DNA of 64,000 nucleotides from JALZDI01 sp035557095 (GTDB lineage Bacteria > Actinomycetota > Actinomycetes > Propionibacteriales > Nocardioidaceae), in contig DATMEB010000135.1 in assembly GCA_035557095.1 (NCBI GenBank), positions 6,338-70,337 of the forward strand, given 5' to 3'. This document shows, piece after piece, positions 33,481 through 43,006 of this stretch. A program made the position numbers and the translations under genes. The notes under the pieces are model-generated. The model saw only the letters and a program-made list of their open reading frames with translations, was not told the DNA's origin and searched no databases. How positions within the stretch are numbered: the first letter of the stretch is position 1; the number at the start of each line of letters is the position of its first letter.

Positions 33481-33933
33481 CTAGCGCGCATACCGCCCGG
33501 CCTGGGGGTCGGTGGTCGCGTACCTGCCCTGCAGCTCCTGCCCGTGCACGGTCACCGCGTAGATCACCAGCACGTCGAACGCGATGACGAGCGCGGCCAG
33601 GGCCGGTGCGGCGGCGAGGAAGCCGACGCTGACGACCAGGCTGCCGAACGTGACGACCACGGCGAGCACACGGGCCCAGCGCCGGCCGACCAGCAGCGCG
33701 GCACCGACCACGACGAGGAGGACGCCCACGACGACGTGGACCCATCCCCACGTCGTGTAGCCGGCGCTCACCAGCAGCCGTTCGGGGCGGACCGCGAGGT
33801 CGCGGTCCTCCATCAGCGCGACGAGACCGGTCACGATGTGGGTGAGGCCGGCGACGACCAGCACCGCGACGGCGCAGATGACCCAGCCGGCCCACACGGT
33901 CGGTGCCCCGGCACCTCGTGTTCGCTCCGCCAT
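33481..33933 (-). CDS. DUF7144-family membrane protein, copy 2
   Basis: About 150 residues, four hydrophobic helices, paralogous to the protein at 15600-16037. Shared landmarks: W-GW start of helix 1 (VWAGWVICAVAVLVVAGLTH), YTTWGWVHVVVGVLLVVVGA, RRWARVLAVVV, and the final IAFDVLVIYAVTVHG. ATG 33933 is one of several possible starts (GTG 33945, ATG 33969). The palindrome at 34003-34019 is 34-70 nt upstream depending on start. Function unknown. Confidence 0.83.
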   Translation of the reverse strand: MAERTRGAGAPTVWAGWVICAVAVLVVAGLTHIVTGLVALMEDRDLAVRPERLLVSAGYTTWGWVHVVVGVLLVVVGAALLVGRRWARVLAVVVTFGSLVVSVGFLAAAPALAALVIAFDVLVIYAVTVHGQELQGRYATTDPQAGRYAR

Positions 33934-34002
33934 GGCGTCACTCACCCCCGCCGCGTCCTCGACCGGCATCCCGATCGTCGCGCCGCGGCCGGGTGCCGCG
34001 CA

Positions 34003-34019
34003 TCATCCGCTCCGGATGA
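34003..34019. promoter_or_regulatory. Shared palindrome, copy 6 (DUF7144-2)
   Basis: TCATCC-GCTCC-GGATGA, arms extend to 7 bp (TCATCCG/CGGATGA). Both this and copy 1 are followed by CCCG and precede DUF7144 genes, which makes chance similarity less likely. Confidence 0.65.
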
Positions 34020-34044
34020 CCCGGTACCCCCGCGGCCGGGCCGG

Positions 34045-34068
34045 CTGACCCGCCCGCGGGCGGGTCAG
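34045..34068 (-). terminator. 24-bp perfect palindrome at the 3' end of the NAD(P)-binding protein gene
   Basis: CTGACCCGCCCG followed directly by its reverse complement CGGGCGGGTCAG. It overlaps the stop codon of the gene at 34065-34712. It could fold as a GC-rich terminator hairpin, but there is no T-tract; a protein-binding role is possible. Confidence 0.5.
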
Positions 34069-34712
34069 ACGTCGGTGAGTGCGGTCGCCACTGGCGTGCC
34101 GCCGCCGACCAGGTTGAACTGCTTGCCCGCGGTCGCCGGGTCGTCGAGTACGCCGAGCAGGGTGGCGGCCACGTCCGCGCGCGGGACCTCGCCGTACTCC
34201 ACGTCGGGACCCAGGCGGACCTGGCCGGTGCCAGGCTCGTCGGTGAGCCGGCCGGGTCGCACGACGGTCCAGTCGAGGTCCTGCTCGCGCACGTACGCGT
34301 CAGCGGCCCCCTTGGCCCGCAGGTAGACCTGGAACACCTCGTCGGAGTCGGGGTCGCCCTCGTCGGCCCGGATCGCCGACACCATCACGTACCGGCGTAC
34401 GCCCGCGGCGAGTGCGCCGTCGGCCAGCAGCACCGCCGCGTCGCGGTCGACGGTGTCCTTGCGTGCGCTTCCGCTGCCGGGTCCGGCTCCGGCCGCGAAC
34501 ACGACCGCGTCTGCGCCGCTGAGCACCGGCACGAGGTCGTCGACGCTGCTGCGCTCGAGGTCGAGCACGACTGCCTTGGCCCCGACCTGCTCCAGGTCGG
34601 CCACGTGGTCGGGGTTGCGGACGATGCCGACGGCGTCGTCCCCGCGAGCGGCCAGCAGCCGCTCGAGCTGCATCGCGATCTGGCCGTGTCCTCCGGCGAT
34701 CACCACACGCAT
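34065..34712 (-). CDS. NAD(P)H-binding protein (atypical SDR, NmrA/YwnB-like)
   Basis: A 215-residue Rossmann-fold protein starting MRVVIAGGHGQIAMQLERLL with the GGxGxI nucleotide site. Further landmarks are VFAAGAGPGSGSARKDTVDR, RYVMVSAIRADEGDP and DLDWTVVRPGRLTDEPGTG. Atypical SDRs of this group are often redox sensors or small reductases. The ATG is preceded by GAGGGAG. It is divergent from the potassium uptake genes. Specific role unknown. Confidence 0.9.
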   Translation of the reverse strand: MRVVIAGGHGQIAMQLERLLAARGDDAVGIVRNPDHVADLEQVGAKAVVLDLERSSVDDLVPVLSGADAVVFAAGAGPGSGSARKDTVDRDAAVLLADGALAAGVRRYVMVSAIRADEGDPDSDEVFQVYLRAKGAADAYVREQDLDWTVVRPGRLTDEPGTGQVRLGPDVEYGEVPRADVAATLLGVLDDPATAGKQFNLVGGGTPVATALTDV

Positions 34713-34822
34713 GTCGCTCCCTCTCGCTTGTCGACGCGTCTGAGCACTTGCCCCGAACCTACCCCCGGCGTCAGCGGTCGCACCGGTAGCGTCGAGCCGA
34801 CCTGATCGCGAGGGAGACCGCG

Positions 34823-36148
34823 GTGAACGACCTGTTGCGTCCGGTGCGCCTCGTGCCGATGGCGTTCCTGCTCGCCGTGGCCGTGGGGACGCTGCTGCTG
34901 TTGCTGCCGGTGTCGCGCACCGACGACTCGGTGCCGGCGCTGCTGCCGGCGGCATTCACCGCGGTGGGCGCCGTCTGCGTGACCGGGCTGACCGTCGTCG
35001 ACACCGCCACGTACTGGACGCCCTTCGGCCAGGGTGTGATCCTCGGGCTCGTCCAGGCCGGCGGGTTCGGGATCATGACGCTGGCCACGCTGCTGGCCTC
35101 CGTCGTCTCCGGCAAGCTGGGGCTGCGCTCGATGCTCGTGACGCAGACCGAGACGCACACGACCAACCTCGGTGACATCCGTGGTCTGCTCCGTCGCGTC
35201 GCACTGACGATGCTGGCCTTCGAGGCCGTGCTGACCGTTGTGCTCACCGTGCGCTTCCGCGTCGCCTACGACGACGACCTCGGCACGGCGTTGTGGCACG
35301 GCGGGTTCCTCGCCGTGTCCGCGTTCAACAGCGCGGGCTACTCGTTGTTCAGCGACAACATCATCGGCTTCGTCACCGACGCGTGGATCTGCGTCACCCT
35401 CAGCGTGGCCGTGATCGCCGGCGGGATCGGCTTCCCCGTGCTGACCGAGCTGATACGGCGTACACGCCCCTCGCGGTGGACGATGCACACCCGCATCACC
35501 GTCTACGGCAGCCTGATCCTGCTGGTCGCGGGCATCGGCGGCACGCTCGTGCTGGAATGGTCCAATCCCGGGACCTTCGGGCCGCTGTCGGTGCCCGACA
35601 AGCTCACCGCCGCGACGGTCACGGGGTCGATGCCCCGCACCGGCGGGTTCAACAGCATCGACTACGCCGACGCCCAGCCCGAGACGCTGGCCGTCACCAA
35701 CGTGCTGATGTTCATCGGCGGCGGCAGCGGAGGCACCGCCGGCGGCATCAAGGTCACGACGTTCTTCCTGCTGGCCTTCGTGATCCTGGCGGAGATCGCC
35801 GGCGACCGCGACGTCACGGTCGCGCACCGGCGCGTGCCGGCCGACACCCAGCGCCAGGCGCTGACGGTGGCGCTGCTGGGCGTGGCCGTCGTGGCGGTCG
35901 GCACCCTCGCGCTGCTGCTGCTCAGCCCGCACCGGTTCGACCTGCTGCTGTTCGAGGCGACCTCGGCGTTCTCGACCGCCGGACTGACCACCGGCATCAC
36001 GCCGAGCCTGTCCTTACCGGCCCACGGCGTGCTGATGCTCTTGATGTTCGTCGGCCGAGTGGGCACGATCACGGTGGCGTCCGCGCTGGCCCTGCGGAGC
36101 CGGCAGCGGCTCTACCAGCTCCCGGATGAGAGGCCCATCGTTGGCTAG
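34823..36148 (+). CDS. TrkH/KtrB-type potassium uptake protein
   Basis: Ion-conducting subunit of a Trk/Ktr K+ transporter. 441 residues. Four pore-loop repeats are visible: AVCVTGLTVVDTA, SAFNSAGYSLFSD, GSMPRTGGFNSID and SAFSTAGLTTGITP, each with the conserved glycine of the selectivity filter. GTG 34823 follows GAGGGAGA. The 3' end overlaps the regulatory subunit gene by 23 nt. Confidence 0.93.
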   Translation: MNDLLRPVRLVPMAFLLAVAVGTLLLLLPVSRTDDSVPALLPAAFTAVGAVCVTGLTVVDTATYWTPFGQGVILGLVQAGGFGIMTLATLLASVVSGKLGLRSMLVTQTETHTTNLGDIRGLLRRVALTMLAFEAVLTVVLTVRFRVAYDDDLGTALWHGGFLAVSAFNSAGYSLFSDNIIGFVTDAWICVTLSVAVIAGGIGFPVLTELIRRTRPSRWTMHTRITVYGSLILLVAGIGGTLVLEWSNPGTFGPLSVPDKLTAATVTGSMPRTGGFNSIDYADAQPETLAVTNVLMFIGGGSGGTAGGIKVTTFFLLAFVILAEIAGDRDVTVAHRRVPADTQRQALTVALLGVAVVAVGTLALLLLSPHRFDLLLFEATSAFSTAGLTTGITPSLSLPAHGVLMLLMFVGRVGTITVASALALRSRQRLYQLPDERPIVG

Positions 36149-36824
36149 GAACAAGAGGTCGGATGTCAGCTCCGACTCCGTGGTGGTCATCGGGCTCGGG
36201 CGGTTCGGCTCGTCGGTCGCTGTCTCGCTGCTGCACCTCGGCCACGAGGTGCTCGCGATCGACGAGGACGCCGGGCTCGCGCAGCGGTGGTCCGACGAGC
36301 TGACGCACGTCGTCGCCGCCGACTCGACCGACGAGGAGGCCCTGAACCAGCTCGGCGTCGGCAGCTTCTCCCGCGCGGTGGTCGGCATCGGCAACAACAT
36401 CGAGGCGAGCGTTCTCACCGTGCTCGCGCTCGCCGAGCTCGGGGTCAAGGAGATCTGGGCCAAGGCCATCAGCCGCAAGCACGGGCAGATCCTGCACCGG
36501 GTCGGGGCCAACCACGTGGTCTACCCGGAGACCGCGATGGGGGAGCGGGTCGCGCACATGGTGACCGGCACCATGATCGACTACATCGAGTTCGACGACG
36601 GCTTCTCCATCGCCAGGACCAAGTCGCCGGCGGAGGCGCACGGCCGGACGCTCGGCGAATCGCAGCTGCGGACCAAGTACGGCGTCACCGTGGTCGGCGT
36701 GAAGCGCCGGGGCGAGGACTTCACCTACGCACGACCGGAGACCGAGGTGCACGCCGGCGACGAGCTGATCGTCTCCGGGTCGACGCAGCAGGTGGAGAAG
36801 TTCAGCGCCCGGACCCTCGACTAG
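36126..36824 (+). CDS. TrkA/KtrA-type potassium channel regulatory subunit
   Basis: Cytoplasmic NAD/ATP-binding RCK subunit that gates the K+ transporter encoded just upstream. 232 residues: RCK_N Rossmann domain with VVVIGLGRFGSSVA near 19-32 and acidic residue in VLAIDEDAG, then an RCK_C domain from about 150 (SPAEAHGRTLGESQL, VHAGDELIVSGS). Start overlaps the trkH-like stop; TTG 36141 is an alternative. Confidence 0.93.
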   Translation: MRGPSLARNKRSDVSSDSVVVIGLGRFGSSVAVSLLHLGHEVLAIDEDAGLAQRWSDELTHVVAADSTDEEALNQLGVGSFSRAVVGIGNNIEASVLTVLALAELGVKEIWAKAISRKHGQILHRVGANHVVYPETAMGERVAHMVTGTMIDYIEFDDGFSIARTKSPAEAHGRTLGESQLRTKYGVTVVGVKRRGEDFTYARPETEVHAGDELIVSGSTQQVEKFSARTLD

Positions 36825-36877
36825 GCGGCTGGCGGCCGTCGGTGACCCGTTGCGGCGGTGCCGGGCCAGGGCTGCGC

Positions 36878-36883
36878 TATCCT
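36878..36883 (+). promoter_or_regulatory. -10 element of leaderless leader-peptide transcript (leuS)
   Basis: TATCCT fits TANNNT and ends 6 nt before the ATG at 36890, the spacing expected for a leaderless actinobacterial transcript starting at or next to the A of the ATG. A clear -35 is not seen. Confidence 0.55.
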
Positions 36884-36889
36884 GCTGAC

Positions 36890-36925
36890 ATGCGGATCAG
36901 CCTGCTTCTTGGCCAGCCGCACTGA
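36890..36925 (+). CDS. Leucine-codon leader peptide (11 aa) upstream of leuS
   Basis: ATG-CGG-ATC-AGC-CTG-CTT-CTT-GGC-CAG-CCG-CAC-TGA encodes MRISLLLGQPH. Three adjacent Leu codons, two of them CTT, which is rare in this GC-rich window, make it a good sensor of charged tRNA-Leu. Its 3' end forms one arm of a hairpin, and a terminator-like hairpin follows before leuS. This is the layout of ribosome-mediated attenuation. Confidence 0.7.
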   Translation: MRISLLLGQPH

Positions 36926-36947
36926 CCGGCATCGACCTCAGTGCGGC
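36916..36947 (+). promoter_or_regulatory. Leader hairpin 1:2 of the leuS attenuator
   Basis: GCCGCACTGA (36916-36925, last codons and stop of the leader peptide) pairs perfectly with TCAGTGCGGC (36938-36947) across a 12-nt loop. A ribosome stalled on the Leu codons would cover or open this stem. CAGTGC in the second arm can also pair with GCACTG at 36981-36986; the exact antiterminator is not obvious. Confidence 0.65.
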
Positions 36948-36949
36948 AA

Positions 36950-36974
36950 CCCCTCCTGTGCGAGGGGCATTTTT
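36950..36974 (+). terminator. Attenuator terminator upstream of leuS
   Basis: CCCCTC (36950-36955) and GAGGGG (36962-36967) with loop CTGTGC, followed by CA and TTTTT (36970-36974). It lies 60 nt upstream of the leuS start and downstream of the leader peptide. Confidence 0.75.
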
Positions 36975-37034
36975 ATGTGAGCACTGCGTGAGCGGCTCCC
37001 ACCAAGAGGCAGCGACGAGGAAGCAGGAGAAGGC

Positions 37035-39537
<2,503 letters not shown>

Positions 39538-39557
<20 letters not shown>

Positions 39558-40893
39558 CGTCCTCGCGTCCGCGTTCGCGGCTGACCAGCAGGACGCTGTC
39601 GCGTGCGACCTGCGAGCACGACCGGGTGAACGACTCCAGTGGTCCGCGGCCCACTGCGGTGATGCACAGCATCGCGAACGCGGTGGCGCCGAGCACGTGC
39701 AGCACATACAGCTCCACGGTGTCTCGTGGCGGACCGACCTCGAGGTCGAGCGCCACCAGGTGCAGCGTGTAAAGCGTCAGGGTCATGGCCCCGGCGGCGA
39801 ACACGACGCGCAGCACGCGCGGAACGGCCTGGCAGACCAGCAGGCACAGGCCGACCACGACCATCGCGCTGCCGATGGTCTGGAACAGGTCGAACGTCGT
39901 GCTCGAGTGCGGCGCGGCCGTAGTCAGCCACCACCACGACGTGGTCGGCGTCGTGCCGAACGTGCCGCGCACGAGCGCCTGGTCGACCGGCATCAGGTCG
40001 AACGGCGAGGAGTCCGGAGCCGTGGCCCGCAGGTGCGCGAGGCCGTCGAGCCGGTGCAGGATCAGCCACGACGTACCCCAGGCGGCGAACGCCAGGACGA
40101 CGCCGGTCACGGTCAGGCCGACGGCCACACTGATGCGACGCAACGGCAGCCGGCCGATCGCCATGCCGGCCAGCAGATAGGCCAGCCACTGGAACGTGGG
40201 GTAGTAGCCGGTGAAGACCAGCTCCGTGACCAGCCGGAGCGGGTACTGCAGGAGGAAGTCCAAGGACGGGCTAGGGCCCAGGCGTTCGGGCAGATGCTCG
40301 CGCACGAGGTGGCTGAGCACCGGCGAGACGACGGCCCACCCGGCAGCGAGAGCGGCCAGCGTGCGCCAGCCCAGGCCGAGGAACGGCAGCCCGAACACGA
40401 ACAGCACCCCGTAGTAGGTCAGGATCACCGCGATGCCGGTGTCGAGCTGGCCGAGGAAGAGGCCGAGCACGGCGATGACGGCGGCCCGGACGAGGATGCC
40501 GGCCCGCGCCGCCCGCAGCGCCGTACGCCGCGACGGTCGCTGCGTTCCGTCGGGCGTTCGCTCGGGGGTCGCCTCGGTGGTCCGGTCGGGGGTCTCCTCG
40601 GGGCCTGCCCCGGTGGACTCCGCCTGCGTCGGATCCGCGTCGGCGGGTGTGCTCGCGGCGCGGGCGGTGATCAGCGCCAGGCTCACCCCGGCCAGCAGCG
40701 CGAACAGCGCAGCCGCGCGGCCGCCCGCGACCTGCTGCCACCACGCCACCGTGCGCCCGTCGACGCTGTCGGGCAGCAGGTGGGTGGCCATCATCCCGAA
40801 GAGCGCCAGGGCGCGGGCCATGTCGATGCCGACGATCCGCCGGTCGTCCGAGCCCACCTGCGGGCCGGAGGTCGTCGGCTCGGTCTTCGCCAC
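39538..40893 (-). CDS. Heparan-alpha-glucosaminide N-acetyltransferase-like (DUF1624/DUF418) membrane protein
   Basis: About 451 residues with some ten hydrophobic segments. The DUF1624 start motif is DRRIVGIDMARALALFGMMATHL. The C-terminal half contains ASPDL-type acyltransferase-like helices and a DUF418-like end (MTLTLYTLHLVALDLE). A Thr/Pro/Glu-rich loop (STPADADPTQAESTGAGPEE) interrupts helices 2 and 3. GTG 40893 is the likely start (GTG 40917 possible). Acts in the membrane, perhaps acylating an envelope component; substrate unknown. Tail overlaps leuS. Confidence 0.82.
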
Positions 40894-40962
40894 GTTCGCG
40901 AGTATGCCTGACGCCACGGTGGCCGCCCGACGGTTAGGGGCCTCCGGCGACCGGCGCCAGGG

Positions 40963-40968
40963 TAGCCT
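40963..40968 (+). promoter_or_regulatory. -10 element of degV
   Basis: TAGCCT (TANNNT) ends 7 nt before the ATG at 40976, so a leaderless transcript is likely; there is no ribosome-binding site. Confidence 0.5.
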
Positions 40969-40975
40969 CGCGGCC

Positions 40976-41824
40976 ATGTCCAGCCGGATCGTCCTGGTCA
41001 CCGACTCGACGTCGATGCTCTCCGCCGATGTCGTGCAGGCGCACGACGTCACGGTGGTGCCGTTGCAGGTGGTCGTCGACAGCCGGTCGTACGACGAGAG
41101 CACCGACAGCGACGCGGCGATGGTCGCCGACGAGCTGCGCGCCGGGAAGCCCGTCAGCACCTCGAGGCCGAGCCCGCAGGCATTTCTGGAGGTCTACGAG
41201 GAGCTCGCGCGCGGGGGCGCCGACGCCGTCGTCTCGGTGCACCTGTCCGGCGAGATCTCGGGTACCTGCGAGTCGGCCCGGCTGGCGGCGCGCGACGCGC
41301 CCGTGCCGGTCGAGGTCGTCGACTCACGGCTGGTGGGCGTGGGAACCGGGTTCGCCGTACTCGCGGCCGCCGAGGCGCTGGCCAGCGGCGCCGACGCCCC
41401 GAAGGCGGCCGACGCCGCTCGCCGTCGTGCCGCCGCGACGACCTCGCTGTTCTACGTCGACACCCTCGAGCACCTGCACCGGGGCGGACGCATCGGCGCA
41501 GCGGCCAAGCTCGTCGGGTCGGTGCTCGCGGTCAAGCCACTGCTGCAGCTCGACGACGGCCGGGTCGTGCCGCTGGAGAAGGTGCGTACGTCGGCACGAG
41601 CGCTCGGCCGGCTGGAGCAGCTCGCGGTCGAGGCCGCGGGCAGCGAGGACGTGGACATCGCCGTGGCGCACCTGGCCAACCCGGAGCGGGCCGAGAAGGT
41701 GGCCGCGAACCTGAAGGACCGCGTTCCCGGCATCCAGGACCTCTCGGTCGGCGAGGTCGGCGCGGTCATCGGTGCGCACGTCGGGCCCGGCATGGTGGCC
41801 GTCGTGATCGCCCCGCGGGTCTGA
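40976..41824 (+). CDS. DegV family fatty-acid-binding protein
   Basis: A 282-residue DegV protein, binding long-chain fatty acids (FakB-like). Landmarks: IVLVTDSTSMLSADVVQAHD at the N-terminus, STSRPSPQAFLEVYEEL, SVHLSGEISGTCESARLAA, VDTLEHLHRGGRIGAAA and KPLLQLDDGRVVPLEKVRT. No ribosome-binding site; TAGCCT at 40963 suggests a leaderless mRNA. Precedes the comEA-comEC-holA block, its usual place in actinobacteria. Confidence 0.94.
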   Translation: MSSRIVLVTDSTSMLSADVVQAHDVTVVPLQVVVDSRSYDESTDSDAAMVADELRAGKPVSTSRPSPQAFLEVYEELARGGADAVVSVHLSGEISGTCESARLAARDAPVPVEVVDSRLVGVGTGFAVLAAAEALASGADAPKAADAARRRAAATTSLFYVDTLEHLHRGGRIGAAAKLVGSVLAVKPLLQLDDGRVVPLEKVRTSARALGRLEQLAVEAAGSEDVDIAVAHLANPERAEKVAANLKDRVPGIQDLSVGEVGAVIGAHVGPGMVAVVIAPRV

Positions 41825-41932
41825 GGCGCCCGACTGCGACGTCCCGACCCCGGTTCTCTCCACGGCCGGTGTCGATCGGCCCGTCGTCCACAGCCGGCCG
41901 TCGCGGGTCTGCTCAGCCTCCCGGCCGCTGCC

Positions 41933-41938
41933 TAGCCT
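41933..41938 (+). promoter_or_regulatory. -10 element of comEA
   Basis: TAGCCT (TANNNT) ends 6 nt before ATG 41945, consistent with a leaderless comEA transcript. The same hexamer precedes degV at the same spacing. Confidence 0.45.
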
Positions 41939-41944
41939 CCCCGC

Positions 41945-43006
41945 ATGAGTGTCCGAAAGACAGCGTTGGACCTGTCCGCGGCCGAGCTCGCGCGACGACG
42001 TCTCAGCCGGCTCGGCGCCGAGCTGTCGCCACCGGCCGAGGCGCGGGACGCTGCCCTCACTGCGGGCCCGCCACCATCCACGGGCGACCCCCGGCGGCCC
42101 TCCTGGGCCGACCACCGCACGGAGGCATGGCAGGCGGCCGAGCCGCCGGCGGCTCCGTTGCGGGCGGCCACCTCCGCTGACTCGGTCGCTGCACCGGCCG
42201 CTGCACCAGCCACGGCGCGCCGGGGCCGGCACGCCGGCGAGCGGTTGTCGTGGATCGGCCGGGGCGTCGACCGGGCAGGCGACGCCCTTCCACCCGGCCT
42301 GCAGGGCCGGCTCGCCATCACCGCCCACCACGTCACCGTGGTCGCCCTCGTTCTCGCCGCGGCGATGGCGGTCGCGGCCTGGATCGCGATCCGGTCGGCA
42401 CCCGCCCCCGTGTCCCCTCCACGACAGGCCTCCCTGCGGCTCCCGGCCGCTCCGGCGGCGCCCTCCGCAGCGCCCACGGTCGAGCCCGTCGGCACCTCGG
42501 CTCTCGCGCCGGCTCCGCCGGGCGCCGGGGCGTCGGCGCCATCCGCGACGGCGGTCTTCGTGCACGTGACGGGCAAGGTGCGCCGGCCGGGGGTGGTCGA
42601 GCTGGCCGCGGGCTCCCGGGTGATCGACGCGGTGGAGAAGGCCGGAGGAGCCCGAGCCGGTGTCAGGCTGGGCACGCTCAACCTGGCCCGCCCGGTGGTC
42701 GACGGAGAGCAGATCGCGGTCGGGGTGCGGGTGCCCGCGGTGGCACCTCCTGCGCCGCTGGGAGCCGTGTCGACGACTCCGCCGATCGCCGGGACCACCG
42801 CCGGTGTCCCCGGCTCCCTGGTCAACATCAACACAGCCGACCAGCTCGGCCTCGAGGAGCTACCCGGCGTCGGGCCGGTGACCGCGACCAGCATCATCGA
42901 ATGGCGCACGGAGCACGGCGGGTTCAGCACCGTCGACGAGCTGCTCGAGGTCTCGGGCATCGGCGAGGTCACGCTGGAGGAGCTGCGTGACCTGGTCACG
43001 ATCTGA
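41945..43006 (+). CDS. comEA: Competence protein ComEA (helix-hairpin-helix DNA receptor)
   Basis: A 353-residue membrane-anchored DNA-binding protein. An N-terminal cytoplasmic, Ala/Pro-rich region extends to about 125. One transmembrane helix (VTVVALVLAAAMAVAAWIAI) lies near 130-149. A Pro/Ala linker and SLBB domain (VFVHVTGKVRRPGVVELAAG) follow near 205-265. The C-terminal HhH pair begins VNINTADQLGLEELPGVGP near 288. It overlaps comEC by 20 nt. Confidence 0.94.
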   Translation: MSVRKTALDLSAAELARRRLSRLGAELSPPAEARDAALTAGPPPSTGDPRRPSWADHRTEAWQAAEPPAAPLRAATSADSVAAPAAAPATARRGRHAGERLSWIGRGVDRAGDALPPGLQGRLAITAHHVTVVALVLAAAMAVAAWIAIRSAPAPVSPPRQASLRLPAAPAAPSAAPTVEPVGTSALAPAPPGAGASAPSATAVFVHVTGKVRRPGVVELAAGSRVIDAVEKAGGARAGVRLGTLNLARPVVDGEQIAVGVRVPAVAPPAPLGAVSTTPPIAGTTAGVPGSLVNINTADQLGLEELPGVGPVTATSIIEWRTEHGGFSTVDELLEVSGIGEVTLEELRDLVTI

